The notes beneath the pieces were generated by a model. That model was not told where the DNA came from, did no database searches, and saw only the letters and a program-made list of their open reading frames with translations. A stretch of DNA of 64,000 nucleotides from Flectonema sp. DT1601 (taxonomy: Eukaryota > Euglenozoa > Diplonemea > Diplonemida > Diplonemidae), in NCBI GenBank assembly GCA_964019425.1, contig OZ025782.1, positions 1,426,001 to 1,490,000 of the forward strand. Reading direction: 5' to 3'. Within the stretch, counting starts at the first letter, position 1, and each line of letters opens with the position of its first letter. This document shows positions 14,431 to 29,400 of the stretch, in pieces. The position numbers were made by a program, and so were the translations under genes.

Positions 14431-17400
14431 CTAGTGATCCAAACACTCCATTCGGATCGCATATGTCACCAAGCACCTTGTCCGGAATTTCATCAATCTG
14501 CAGATTCTGGAAATGAGCGTCGTGTGGGTTTGACGTGATAGGTTTTAGCGTGTTTTCAGCGTCAAGGTCAGCCTTCGTGTGCTGCGTATTCTTTCGGACT
14601 ACTACACCAAACACCTGCACCTTCTCGGTGTCCAGCTCTGACCGCGCAGCCTGCAGCTGTTCCGGGTCGTAGATTCTTCCGTCGGTAATGATGATCAGCA
14701 CTCTTTGTCTTCCATCGTTCGGTGACTGATGGAAGACGTCAGCCGCCATCTGGAGACCCTTCTGGATCATTGTACCTCTCGAGTAGAAGTTTGCCTCGTG
14801 CCAGTCAACATCCGTACTTAACTCATCAAAGTCTCCCGAGAGACTTCCACCAGTTCCGGTTCCTGCTGGTGTTCCCTTAGCGTCTGCCCTTCCGGCCGAA
14901 GCTCCGCGTTTGTTCTTTCCCGAAAATTGGATCAACCCCACACGCACTTCACCCGTGTTAGGTGCTGAGTTCAGCCCCACATTTGCCTTCTCACCGTTCA
15001 GTGGTAACGTCTTGATCCAATCGCGCAGCATCTCCATCAGTCCGTAGAACCCGTGAGGGTGTCGACCGAAGGTAGCGGACATCGATCCTGATCCATCAAG
15101 AAGAAGAACCAGATCCAGTGTAGGGCATTGACCAAACTTGGTTTCGGTACAGAATTGTTTCGGGGCAAGAGAGTTCCAGAAACACTTCGTTTCTGCCAGA
15201 CAATCGCATCGGTCAAGGTTCTTGCATTCTTTGTCAACACACTCGGTCGAGCTATCGTTGAAAGTGCATAGTGGGTCCGTGTCACAAGCTGGTTTGTTCT
15301 GGTTCATCCTTGCACAGTGCTTGATACTGCACTGTGACGGGGTAAGTGACAGATCCCAATGACATTTTGGGTCCTTGTCACAGCATCTCTCATCAGAGTG
15401 GTGGGTACACAGCTTCAGGGCACACGCGTTGCTCTGCCACTCGCAGTGCTGATCGGCGTTGCAGTCCTGCTCGGTAAGCGCAGGATTCCCAGGAGCAGCC
15501 ACGCATCTCTTCTTGATGCACTGAGCTCCGTCAGTTACTCCGTCGCACGCATCCCATTCGCACAGAACGTCGCTGTTGCACGCGCTCGCGTTTGTTTGCT
15601 TGCACGGCTTTTCTACACATGTTTGCTGAAGACCGTCCCATTCACACCCCTTCGGATCGAGGTCGCACTCCGCCTCAGTTGGCTGATTGCAGATGCGTTC
15701 CTCGCAGTCTGTTTTTGTCTGGTTCCAGTCACACTTCGGGTCCTTCTCACAAGTTGCTGCATCTTGGTATGAGCATAGTGGGTTCTTCCAACATCCCTCT
15801 AGACCAACGACCGATGCGTTCCAGAAGCAGTCGTTTAGTGTGTCCGCCGTACACTGGGTTTGATTGCAATGCTGCACACACGGCGAGTCGACACACTCGA
15901 GTCCGACTGAGCTGTACAGACAGCCAGGGTCAGCTGTGCACAGCACCTGATCTACGTACTGTGGACAAGGCTTGTGTACACCAGACTGATTCTGGGCAGC
16001 AGCCCCCGGCATCAAGAGGGCACCCCACTTGCTATTTGGGTCACAAAGTCCGTTCAACACTGTGGCTGGAAGCTCGTCGATAATCAGGTTCTCAAAGTGG
16101 TCGTCGTGAGGATCCGACGTAATCGGCTTCAACTTCTCCTCAGCTGCGGTATCCACTGCCGTGTGCGTCGCCTGTCTACGGAGAACCACTCCAAACACTT
16201 CGACACTCTCCTGGTTTAGTGTCGCTCTTGCCGCCGAGAGTTTGTCGTCGTCCTTGATAGCTCCATCCGTGATGATGATTAGCACTCGCTTTCTACCTAC
16301 GGGGCTGGCACGGAACATGTCACCGGCCCATCCAAGACCCTGGTTGATGTAAGTTCCCGCCTGTAGGTAGTTCGCCTCATGATAATCAATGTCCGCCTGT
16401 AACTCAGTTAGCTTTCCTGTCAATGAACCGAACGAACCGACACCGATTGGTGTCCTGATGGCTGCCTTGTCGATAGCTGTTCCTCCACTAATCGGAATAC
16501 CAGAGAACTGGATTACTCCCATTCGCATTCCACCGTTAGGAGCGGTGGAGTTAATCCCCACCTGGTGGCTCTCTCCAGTAAGCGGCAGAGTTTTCACCCA
16601 ATCACGGATCATCTCCATCATGGCATAGAACCCATTCGGGTGACGGCCAAAGTTCTGCGACATCGAACCTGAACCATCCACCAACAATACAACATCAAGT
16701 GTTGGGCACTGTCCGTAACGGCTCTCTACACACTTTCCAGCCCCTGATGACGTATCCCAGAAGCATCTTGGTTCCGCCTTGCAGTCGCATCTGTCAAACG
16801 GATCGCACTCCTTATCAACGCAGCGGTTCGCTCCGTCGTCCCACACGCAGTCGTCCTTGGCGCTGCATGTTGTTGGATCTTTGTTCTTGTTGCAGACCTT
16901 CTCCTTGCAGAGTGATGGCGACACGGTTACATCCCAGTGGCATACCGGGTCCTTGTCACACTCTTTCTCATTCGGGTTTTCAACACACGGCGCTACGACG
17001 CATGGCTCGACATTGCCTCCCAACCACTCACACTTAGGGTTTGCTTTGCAGTCCGTCTCAGTGTCGTTCACACAAACCTTCTCCACACAGACTCCAGGAA
17101 CCAAGTCTGTTACTCCCGTGGCATCACCCACAGCGACGCACATCTCGCCAACACCTCCCCACTCGCAGATGTATCCGTCGATATGATGATGATCCCCTGG
17201 GTAGTCATTCCACTCGCCCGACGGAGAGAGGAAGTGTGCGTAATCTTCCCCATCCGTTGCACAAGATCCCGGACAAGGTCCACTCCAGTTATTTGGCTCT
17301 GCACCCGCCCAGTTTGCGTACATATTTTTTCCAGTAGCTGCGTCGACACGAAGTACAAAGTTTCCAGCTGTACCCTGTCCGAATGGTAACCCAGCTTCGT

Positions 17401-20400
17401 TCTGTATATCGCACGAGCTAGTGGTCGGAGTGTACACGCACCCTCCGGCAAGTCCCTCCGGTCCGGTAACCCAGCTCCACGTACTTTCTTGGTGACGGTC
17501 GGTGGCTCCCATCCATCCCTGACCCTCTAATTTCTTCCTTGCGACTTCGTCTTCTGTCTCACTAGTGATGGTGATAAGGTACCCGAGGAGTCCTAAAATC
17601 TTGTTCGAACCCAACGCGCACTGGTCTTGGGCCTCGCTCCACTTGCACGCCCCACCCGGACAAGTAGACTTCGGGAAGAAGTGGTAGTAGTGTCCCGTGT
17701 GTGACGAGAAGAATCCGTGGCCGTAGTTCCAGGTGATTCTCCTCTTACCCGTGTTGTCCGCCGATGTGCTGAACTCAATGCTGGCGATCGCTTTTGCCAG
17801 ATCTGCTGCTGTTCCCGATGAAATGCTTAGCATTCCGCTCTGCGCGTGCCACTCAGCGGTCAGTCCAAGCGCCTTGCAAGCCACGCACGTCAGTGTGTCC
17901 TTACCGTTATTGTAGTACCCGTCCTCGATGTCTACAATCGCACCGGGAAGCACGTTCGAACCAATCGTTGTTGCGCAGGAGCACCCGTTTTTCCAGCTTC
18001 CCGGGGTCTCGCAAGCCAATCCGTCAAAAGGTTTCACTGGAACATCCTTCTCGAAGGACAGTTGGTTAGCCAAGTTTCCAGCTTTACCGGAACCAGTCGC
18101 CCAGTCACACACCGGATCAGCCGCGCAGTCCGACTGCTTGTCGTGCAAGCAGGGCTTCCTCGTACACCCAGGTGTTGGAAGATCTTTCCACTCACATCCC
18201 TCAGGGTCTGCCAAACATGTCTGCTCGTTGTCGTGTTTGCACGGATCGTTTGTACACTCCGCGGCCTTCGCGATTGCGAAGTCACTCGATGGCGGTGGAC
18301 ACACACACCTCCAGTCGTCTTTACTGCTTACCGTGGTGTTTGGATCGAAGCAAGTCTGCTGACAGTTTAGGCTTCCCGCCCGGCAGTCTGCTGTGCACTT
18401 AAACCCGTTGGTGTCACACTCATCTTCTTCACACTTAGCAGGCTTTCCAGTTGCAACGTTTGTTGACGGCGGTTGGCACTTGCAGAGCCAATCGTTCGTC
18501 GATTGTGGCGTCATATTTGGATCTTCGCACTCTTGCCCAACATCGGAGCAAGTTGTACCTGCGCATGTGGGGCACGTTTGCACGCACTCGTCGAGTACAC
18601 ACTTTGCTTGCTGAGTGATAGCGATGCCGACCGATGGCGGTGGGCACAGGCATTCCCAGTCATTCAACTTAGTGGTGTTCTGGTCCCTGCATGTCTGCCC
18701 GACTTGCTTGCAGGTTGCTTCATTCTCAACACACTCGTCTACTGTGCAAGTTGCCGCAGAGGCCGTCATTACTCCAGATGTAGGAGGTGGACACTCGCAT
18801 TTAAAGTCGTCTTCTGGAGGACATGTTTTCTTTGCATCATAGCAGGTCTGTCCAGCAACCAGGCAAATCGTGTTGTTTCGGCACTCGTCGCAAACGCAAT
18901 CCGCAAGCTTTGCTGTTGCCACTCCCCTCCCAGGGTTGACACATGTGCAGGTCCAGTCAGAAGTAGAATCAACCGATCTGTCCGGGTCTTCGCACGTCTG
19001 CCCTGCGGCAGTACACGTGCTTGGGCCACCTTGCTGCGTCTGTGCGCACGTTGGACAAACCGCAACACACTCGTCTAATTGACACTTGGCAGGAGCCGCT
19101 ACTGCAGGAGTTCCCACCTGTGGTGGGATGCATTCACAGGTCCAATCACCGAGATCCGTGTGAGACTGGTTGTTGTCTACGCATCTCTGTCCCTCTGCAG
19201 AACACACGTTCGTGGAGCTGGTGTCAGTCTGCGCACACGTAGGGCAGGTCACAACGCACTCATCCAACACGCAGTCGGTCGGCGTCCCCAACGTCACGTT
19301 TGTTCCGGTTGCTGGTGGAGCGCACATGCATACCCAGTCTCCAGCAACCATAGGGTTCGGGTCATCGCACACGAATCCAAGATCCGTGCACTTCATCTTG
19401 GCATCATTACTGGTTGCGCATTCTCCTGGGTACTCGCATTGTGCAGGAACTTGCTGCCCGCGCATCGCAGCGACCGCAGGTGGCACTATGCACTCGCACT
19501 CCCAGGTGCCTCTCGTTTTTTTGTCATCATCCACACAAACCTGCCCAGCGGCAGTGCACACCTTTTCGTTATTCGGATCGTGACACTCGTCGTCCTCACA
19601 CGGCGTTGCGGCCGCAGCTACAGCGATGTCCGTTGCTGGAGGAGGACACTTGCACACCCAGTCCGACAGCGACGTCGCGTCGTGGTTCGGGTCGTGGCAA
19701 GTTTGGTTTTGGCTAGAGCACGTGTCATTTGCACAGGTTGGACACACCTTTATGCACTCGTCAAGCTTGCAGTGCGCAGGTGCCACAACGCCCACACCAG
19801 TCATTGGAGGGATACATTCACACGTCCAGTCGCCAGTCGAAGTTGCAGTCTTATCTGGGTCATTGCACTTCTGTTCACCGGTTGGAGCCCCCTTGCACAC
19901 ATCCTTCTCGCAGGTTGGGCAGTCTTTCTCGCACTCGTCTAGCAAGCAGACAGCCGGACCGGCGGTCATTGTTCCATTTGTTGGTGGAAGACACTCACAC
20001 TTCCAGTCTCCCTGCTGAAGCGGGTTTGGATCGACGCACTGCTGACCGACGTTCGTGCAAATGTCTTTGTGGAGTGTGCACTCGTCAATACTGCAGTTCG
20101 CCTGACCGGTTACTTGTGTGTTGTTCGAAGGTGGTGGACAGACACACATCCAGTCGCTCGTCGCAGTTGCGCCTTTGTTCGGGTCAAAGCACGTCTGACC
20201 GTCGGTGCACTTCCCACACGTTCGGCAGTCCACCACGCACTCATCGAGTTTGCAATCCGCTGCCGCAGCTGTGGCTTTCCCGGTCGACGGTGGAGGGCAA
20301 GTACATGTCCAGTCACTGTGATGCGTCATTGTTGGATTTGGATCGTTACACGTCTGTCCCAGTGCCGTGCACGTGTCGTTGGCGCAAGTCGGACAGCTCG

Positions 20401-23400
20401 CCACACACTCGTCGAGCCTGCACTCCGCCGGTTGTTGCGAAGGTGGAGTTCCTGCTGGAAAGACAGTTGACGGTGGGATGCACTCGCACACGTAGTCGTC
20501 TGGCGAGCACGGTTCTTTGTTCGGGTCGGTACAGCTCTGGCCTACACCTGTGCACCCGGCTCCCTTGGTCTTGCACTCATCGTAGATGCACTTGTTGCTT
20601 TCCCACGTGCATCTCACGTCGGCGTTGCATTGCTGCTCGTTATACTTCGCGTCCGTTGTATCGAATTTGCACGGACAGGTTGGATCCTCTGCCTTCGAGC
20701 ACGTGGCGTTTTGCGAGTCCCAGGTGCAGTTGTTTCCTTTGTCGTTTCTGCAGTCCGGCTCCAGGCAGTGCAGCAAGCACGGAGAGTTCACGCATAACCC
20801 ACCGACATCTGACCACACACAACCAGCATCCTGCTCGCACGGAGTCTCTGTTACGTAGTCTGGACAAGGATGATGTACTCCGGTCGTTGGCTTAGGAGGG
20901 TCCTTCACAATCAAGTGTCCCCATGGACCGTTCGGATCGCATATCGATCCAATCAGATCTGGAATATCGTCGATCATCAAGTTCTGGAAGTGGTCATCAT
21001 GCGGGTCCGACGTGATCGGTTTCAGGGTCTTCTCAGCATCTAAATCGGCCTTCGTATGCTGGTCCCTCTTCCTTACAACAATACCGAAAGTCTGTACTCC
21101 CTCCCGGTCGAGCTCAGCGCGAGCCGGCGCCAGCGACTGCTCATCAAAAATCCTTCCGTCGGTGAAGATAAACAGGACGCGCTGCCTTCCGTCCACCGGT
21201 GAACCGTGGAAGATGTCCCCGGCCATCGTCAGCGCCTTCTCGATCATCGTTCCCTTCTTGTAGTAGTTGTTCTCGTGGAAGTCGAGATCCGCATCCAGCT
21301 CGCCCAACACACCAGAGAGCCTTCCATTGGTCGTCCCAGAGCCTGAGGCTGCCTTCGCTTCGCTGCGGCGGTAGTTCTTCCCCGAAAATTGGACGAACGC
21401 GACACGCACACCGGCATTGTTCGGTGCCGAATTCAGCCCCACAGTCGCATCCTCGCCGTTCAGTGGCAGCTTCGTAACCCAGTCTCTTAGCATCTCTACC
21501 AGCGCATAGAATCCATGCGGGTGGCTGCCAAACGTAGATGACATTGAACCAGATCCATCAATGATTACAGCAATATCAATAGTTGGGCACTCACCAAACT
21601 CAATTGCCACGCACTGACCCTGGCCGTTCAATCCGGCACCAGGCTTCCAGTAGCACTTCGAGTTCTTGTCGCAAGGACAGCGGGTCGGGTACTTGCTGCA
21701 GTCGAGGTCTGTACACTTGTTATTTGTGTCGTCCCACAAGCAGTCAGTATCGTTGTTGCAGGTATTCTTGTTGTCGATCTTCGGGCACTTCTTGTCCCCG
21801 CACACAGGGGGGGTCACAGTGATGTCCCACTTACACGCATCCTTGTGGTCGCAGCACCTTTCGTCGAGATATTTCGCACACAAATTCTCCTTGCAGATTC
21901 CGACAACTCCAGTCGCGTCCCAAGAGCAGCGCGAATCAGCTGTACAATCACCAGCAGTCGTGTGAGTACACAGGATCTCCTTACATGATTGTGCTGTGCC
22001 GTTGCACGCGTCGGCCGACCAGTCGCAGTTTGGATCCGTTTTGCAAGTGTTCTGATCTGGGTATTGACATTTCTTCTCTACGCACTGGTCTTTGCCGTTC
22101 ACGTTGATCCACTCACAGGTGTCTGGATCGTCCAGGCAATCCTGAAGGTTGGTATTTGGTGTGCACTTCTCCTTCTCGCACTTCTTCACGTCATCCCACA
22201 CACACTTCTCAGGCGACTTCTGACACTCAGCTTTCGTAGTGTAGGCACACTCAGTGGTCTTCCAACAATCACCAGTTGTCGTGTTCCACACACACAGGTT
22301 CAATGTGTCCGCTGTGCACTCCGGATTGTGGCAGTGTGCCGTACATGGGGAGTCCGCACACGCTGCCGATGCTGCGTCCCACACACATCCGGAGTCCTGC
22401 GTGCATTCGTGTGTGTCAGTGTAGTGGTCACATGGCTTGTGGACTCCACTCTGACCAGGTGCGTTGGTTGAGGTTACAATTAAATGTCCCCACACTCCGT
22501 TCGGGTCGCAGATGTCGGCAAAAACCTGCGACGCTATCTCATCGATCTGCAGGTTCTGAAAATGGTCGTCGTGAGGATCTGAGGTGATAGGCTTCAACGT
22601 TTTCTCTGCATCCGTGTCTGCCTTCGTGTGACCAGATTGGCGACGAACCACTATACCGAAGGTCTGTACCTGTTCCTGGTCTAGCACCTGCCTTGCTGGG
22701 GACAACACATCTGGGTCGTAGATCCTTCCGTCGGTGATGATGATCAGAATTCTCTTCCTCGAGCTCACCTTGTGCGAACGATCAAACATGTCACCGACCA
22801 TTTCAAGACCCAGCTGGATCATCGTACCCTTTCCGAGGTAGTTGTTCTCATGCCAGTCAAGGTCGTCGTTAATCTCCCTTTCGAGACCACTGAGATGCCC
22901 TCCAGTGCCAGTATTTCCGCTAGTTTCGATAGCGTTACTCCTTCCCGAAGACCACGGCCAAGGCCATCCGCGATTCTTACCGGAAAATTGCACGAAACCA
23001 AGACGTACACCACCCGTCACCGGACCGCCCGGCGTAGGCGACGCCGCAGGCTCTCCGGTAAGTGGTAGGGTCTTCACCCAGTCGCGGAGGATCTCAACCA
23101 AAGCGAAGAACCCGTGTGGGTGACGCCCGAAGTTCCTCGACATTGATCCCGAACCGTCGAGGAGCAGGATGATGTCCATCACAGGGCACTCGCCGTATTT
23201 CTTGTCAGCGCACTTCACACCACTCCAGAAGCAGTCTGGATCTTCCTTGCATGCGCATTCTTCCATCTTGTTGCACACCTTGTCCACACACTCATTCGTC
23301 GTGCTGTTCCACATACACAATCCGTCGGCATTACATGGGTCTAGGTGTGCGGCACTCGGGTACGTCGATGGGCAATATTTTTGCTTGCACACCGCAGGTG

Positions 23401-26400
23401 CCTGGCTGACATCCCAGTGGCAGCTGTCGTCGTGGTCACAGCACTTTTCATCCGGGTAGTTCACGCACGGAGCAGGCTCGCAAGTCAGCTGCTGGCTCCA
23501 CACGCAGAAGATGTCTGCCTGGCAACCCGCCTGCGTTTTGTGGCTGTCGAGGATGCACCTCTTCGGGACGCACTTCTGATCCACTGGGTCTGAGCACACG
23601 TCGTCCCACTGGCAGTCTGGATCAGCTACACACTCAGTTTTGTTGTAGTAGCATGGCGTCTTCACGCAGTCTGGAGGTTGCAGGCTTGTGTCCCACATGC
23701 ACTTCTCTCCGAGGTTCACGCAAGCATCCTCCGTCGTTGCATCGCACTCTGGTTCGAAGCACGCAGGGTTCTTCGCCTGATCCCATTGGCAATTGTTAGC
23801 CTTGCAGTCCAGCTGGTTCTGGTAATCCGTGCACACAGCCTTCTCGCACGTGTCACCGTTTGTATTCCACAAGCATTTATTATTCGGGTCATTTGTGCAG
23901 TTATTCTCATTACAGTTCGAGAAGCAAGGGTGGTCCTCGCATTTTAGACTGATCGAATTCCACTTGCACGTTTTCTCTGAGTCGCAGCTCGCCAATGCAC
24001 CAATTTGGCTGCAGGACGTCACCTGTGACGATGATCCCTGTGTGATGTACGTTCCGAATGGACTGTTTGGATCACAGAAACCGTCCATAATCGAGAGTGC
24101 CTCGTCTACTTGGAGTGAAAGGGCGTGAGTTGCTTTAGGGGTAGAAACAATCTCCTTTAACGTCGCCAAGTTTGCCAAGTCACGTGTGGTCGCGGTCGCT
24201 TGGCGCCTAAGGAGGATTCCGAATACCTTTACTCCCTCTGCTGCCAATACCTGACCGGCAGGCCCAAGCTCATCCTTGTCCATAATCCTTCCATCGGTGA
24301 TGATCAGCAGCACCTTCTGTCTACTCGCTGGTGATTCCTTGAAGATCTCACCTGCCCACTCCTCCGCCTCCTTCACCTTCGTCTGGCAACGGAGAGCTTC
24401 TCCCTCGTACCAGTCGAGGTCCGCAAGGAGCTGCGTCCTGTCACCAGTCAACTTTCCGCATGTGTCAGCCACAGTCGGAGTGGTTCCCGTAATGATACTC
24501 AGCGATGGGATACCGTCTCCCTTTGTTACCCCGCTATTAGGATTGCATGAGCACGTAGGGCACTGGGCAACCCGAACTCCTGTGTCCCACGAGTTGAAGG
24601 CCACACGAAGCTTTCCTCCCTTGACGTTCGAGTTGATACCCTTGGTTGAATCCTCGCCGGTCAGGGGAACCTTCTGTACCCAGTCCCTCATCACTTCCAT
24701 CAGAGCATCAAACCCGCTAGGGTGACGACCGAACGTCTTGTCCATCGAGCACGACGCGTCAAACGACACCACCACGTCGAGGTCAGGGCAGCTCGAGTAC
24801 TTCTGGTCTACACAAACCGCAGAGCCACTTGATCTGTCAATAATGCAGCGAGGGTCTTCTTTGCACGGACAAATGAAGTCATTAGGGAACAGGTTGCTGT
24901 TGTAGTCACTGCACACCTTGTCAACGCACTTGTTGTTTGCGACGTCCCATCTGCACACCCCTTTTTGGTCACTGTTGCAGCTGTCCTTGTTTGCGTGCGT
25001 GTCAAAGCAGTACTTCTCTGCGCACAACCCACACCCAACAGCGTCCCAATGGCAGTCCGTGTCGCGGTTACACGACACCTCGTCAGCGTGCGGGTAGCAC
25101 TTGGTCTCCGAACATGTCGTACCGTCCCAGTTGCAGGCTGTGTCTGCGAGGCACTCGGCTTGAGTTGTTGTCGTACAGCGTTTCTTGTGGCACAGCGGGT
25201 TCGCACCATCGCCCCACTCACATCTAGGTACATTTAGTTGGTTCTCACAAGAACTCTGATCGGTAAAGAGGCAAACTTTGTTGATACACGAGTCGCTCAC
25301 GCAGTCCCAGTCGCACAACCCACTCGGGTCAGCAAGGCACTTTTGCTCATCTTTGATTTCTTTGCAGTCTGGCTTGGTTGGGTTGCATGTTCCCGTTGGT
25401 GCATCCCATTTGCACTTGTCATCGGCGTTGCACGGCCCAGGCGCGAAGTGCTGGCAGTCTTTCGGGTCGCATTCAGCTGGAACCTTTGTCGTATTCCAAT
25501 CACACAGGTCATCCTGCACGCAATCCTGCTGAGCTGGATGCTTGCATACTTCACGCTGGCACTTATCCTGGTCCCAGAAGCATCCAGTAGCTAAATCGCA
25601 GTCCGGCTTGAGACAGTGCTTCTCGCATTCCGTCGTTACGCACATTCCACTAGCTGTGTTCCTCGCTCCCGCGGTACACGCCACGGAACCCCCAGCGAGC
25701 ATGCAGTTCTCACAAACAAACCCAGCAGCCTTCTGTGTTGCTGAAAGCTCTAGACAGTTCAGGTTCAAGCAACCTTCAGCCGCTGCACATTTCTGGGGAA
25801 CCACGTCCTGCCAGTCACAAGCCTGATCAGCCCTGCACTCCAGCTTCACTCCCCATTTTGAGCAAGGGACAACAGCTCCGGTCGCCGGCGGCGGCGTATT
25901 TCCTCCCTGGTTCTGGTGCGCTAGGATGGCGGCCCCAAAGCGGCCAGCAGGATCACAGAAGTCCTTAAATACCTCATCCAACATGTCGTCCAGTGGAACG
26001 TTCACAAAGTGGTCATCGTGCGGGTCCGAAGTGATCGGCTTCAGAGTCTTCTCTGCATCCAAGTCTGCCTTCGTGTGCGCGGCACTCTTCCTTACAACTA
26101 CACCGAAGGTGATTACATCCATATTGTCCAAGCTCTGGCGGATAGCTGGGATTTCGCTGCTGCTCTGCGGTTCCTTAGGGTTCATAGCTCCATCAGTGAT
26201 GACGATCAGTACGTGTTGTCTGTGTGATGGCGATCCCTGGAATACGTGCACCGCATCCTCCAGTGCTTTTGCCATGTAAGTAACTGACTTCATGTAGTTC
26301 GTCTCGTGCCAGTCGAGGTCGACATTCAGCTCGCTGAGATCTCCACTGAGTTCTCCATCTGTGCATGTACCAGCAGGGGCAGGAGCGCGGCAACCCCTCG

Positions 26401-29400
26401 TTCCTAAAGTGCATCCCTGGCCGTTGTTCTTGCACACCCAGTATGCGTCAGTTCTCGAGAATTGTACGAACGCAAGACGGAAAGTTCCACCGATAACCGA
26501 GGATTGCTGGCCCACCGTGTGATCCTCACCTGTCAACGGAAGGGTCTGCATCCAGTCACGCAGCATCTCTACCATTCCAAAGTATCCGTGAGGGTGGTTT
26601 CCGAATCTCGCACTCATGGAGCCAGATCCGTCCAGCACAAACACCACATCGAGATCTGGGCATGCCGATACGTGCACATCCCTACACTTCGGGTTGGTGG
26701 TTGAATCCCAGTAGCAGTCGGGGTTTTTAGTGCAGTCGCAGTTTGTTAGGTCACCGCATCTTGTCTTCTCACAGTAAGTTCCATTCCCATCGCTTCCTTG
26801 CTTACAGTTGGGGTCCGACGAGCACCTTGCATCGACTGTGCTTGCTGGTGGGTACTTTGTGTTGTACGCCACAGTACATTCCGTTGGCTGGCACGATGCA
26901 GGCGCCGTGGTGGTGTTCCAGTGGCAGCGTGGGTCATGGTCGCACGCAACGATGTCGTCTCCGAAGCTTGGGCAGTAATCCGTCGTGCACGGGGTTGTTC
27001 CATCCCACATACAGAGTGGATCCTGGTCGCAGTTATTCTGAGTTGTGTGCACCTTGCACTTATCAACTTCGCATTGCTGGCTGCGGGTGTTCCACTTACA
27101 GTTCTCGCATCCAGCCGCGTCACAAGGTTGCTGAGCAGTATACGTGCACGGTCTCTCTGAGCATGCCCCATTAACCCATTCGCAATTCGAGTCGACGCCG
27201 CACGTTGCTGTGGTCGTGTATTGACAACGACTGTCGCGGCATTCAGTTGGCAATGAGCAGTTGTACACACACTGCGGGTCCGCAAGGCAATCCGCCTGCG
27301 ACTTTCCGTCACATGTTGGGATTTGCAAGCACACAGGCGGGTCAACACCCGTATCCCACAAGCAGTCGGTCTTGTTAAGGCACGCATCCTGCACAAATAT
27401 AGCAGCGCACGGTTTCTTCGAGCAGTCCCTGGTATTGTCATCCCACTGGCACAGTGAGTCCGCGTCTCCTTCGCAGTTCGTCTTGTCAGTGTGCTCGCAT
27501 ACCTTTCTGGTACATTCTTTCGGTGTTCCCGACCACGAGCATGCGGGGTCCTTGTCACAGCAGTCTTTCTCGCAACACTCCTTGCAGTGTGTCGCCGAGC
27601 AAGTACCATCAATTGCAGAGACTACTCCAGCACCGCAGATGACCGTTGCCCGTTGCAGCTTACAGTTCGCGCACTGGTAAATTCCAGCGTATTGGCTCGG
27701 CACAGCCCGACAGTTCAATTCAGGACACCCGGTTGGTGAGTCGCACTTGCTGAGCTTCGGCTGTTTCCATTCGCAGTATTTATCGGCGTTACACTCGTCC
27801 TTGAATCCCCAAGTTGCACACGGGAAGTGCGTGCTGTCAACAGGTGGGATGAGAGACTTTCCGATCGGGCTCGATGGGTCGCAGAATACATTCAGCAGTT
27901 GGCTCGGGATCTCGTCCAGCTGCAGGTTCAAGAAGTGGTCATCCTTCGGATCCGTAACCAAAGGTTTCAATCTCAGTTCTGCATAGTCATCCTGATAAGT
28001 GCGTCCAGTAAATCTGCGCATCACTACACCAAACACAATAACATTCTCTTTGCGGAGGTCCTGTTGAGCCTTGTCGAGCATACCAGGGTAGGTTGGCTGC
28101 CACAACTGATCACATCCGAAAGGACACTGATTGCACGAATTTCTAGCGCTGCATGCGTCTCCGTTGATATCGGTTAACCCACCGTCGGCGATAATAACCA
28201 CAATATGCTTTCTGTGAGGTGGTGAGTTTTGAGGCAAGAAGGTGTGATCGGCAACATCTTGCAAGGCGTCGTGGATGTAGGTCCATTGACGCTGGTAGTT
28301 CGCCTCGTGCCAGTCGATATCCCCCATCAGCTCCTGCAGGTTACCAGACAGCATACCGTCAGTGCACTGACCGATCGCGCAGTTAGTTGGATGGTCTTCA
28401 TCAGGACGTGCGTTCGCCTTTGAGAACTGGATGAAGGTAATACGAAACGTTCCACCTGTCACTGCCGAGTTCTGTCTTACAGTATGGTCCTCGCCCGTCA
28501 GCGGTAGGGTCTTCACCCAGTCGCGAAGCATTTCCAGAAGGGCAGTGTATCCGTGCGCATGGCGCCCGAATGATCTCCACATCGATCCTGAACCGTCAAT
28601 TACAAAGGCAACATCCAGGTCTGGGCATTGGGACAACGAAGGGATCGCACAGTGCGGGTTGTTTGGGTCTGCCACCCACGTGCAGTCCGGATCTTCGTTA
28701 CACTTGCACTCATCCTTCGGGTTGTTATATTTGTCACACGTTTTAACAGCGCAGTACGCAGGGTTCGCGTTCGTTTGCCACATACACTTGTCATCGTTCT
28801 GGCACGCCGGCTGCGTTGGGTACCCTCCACATGGTGTCTGTGTGCATACTGGCGGCGTACCTGTCGTGTCCCAGTGGCACGCGGTATCTGCGTTACACGA
28901 ACCGGCGTCAGGGTGCTTCACACATGGCCTTTCCACGCACTTGTCGAGTGCGGTGTCCCATTGACACTTAGTATCGGCATTGCAAGTTGTGTCACTAACG
29001 TATTGGCAGATTTTCTCCGCGCAGTACTCAACCAACGTCGATGGCGGGCCAGGTGGTGGAGGGGTCTGCACAGGAACCCACTCGCATCCGTCCTCAGCAT
29101 TACAGTCTCCTTCTTTTGTGTGAAGACACTTCTTTGGGTAGCATTTCGGGGTCTTGCTAGGATCATACTCACACACACTGAGGAAGCAGTAATCTGGATC
29201 TCCTGCAGGAGGATTGCACGGAGCTCCCATTTCGACCGCTACTGCTTCACATGGTTGTTCGTTCTCGTGTACGCGGCAAGGATCATCGATACATTTGTTT
29301 GTTGCCCACATTGCGTTCCACAAGCAGTCTTTATCAGTTTTGCATTGTGCTTCATCTTTACCACTGCACCCTGGTTGCTCGCGCTTACAGTCGCCATTAT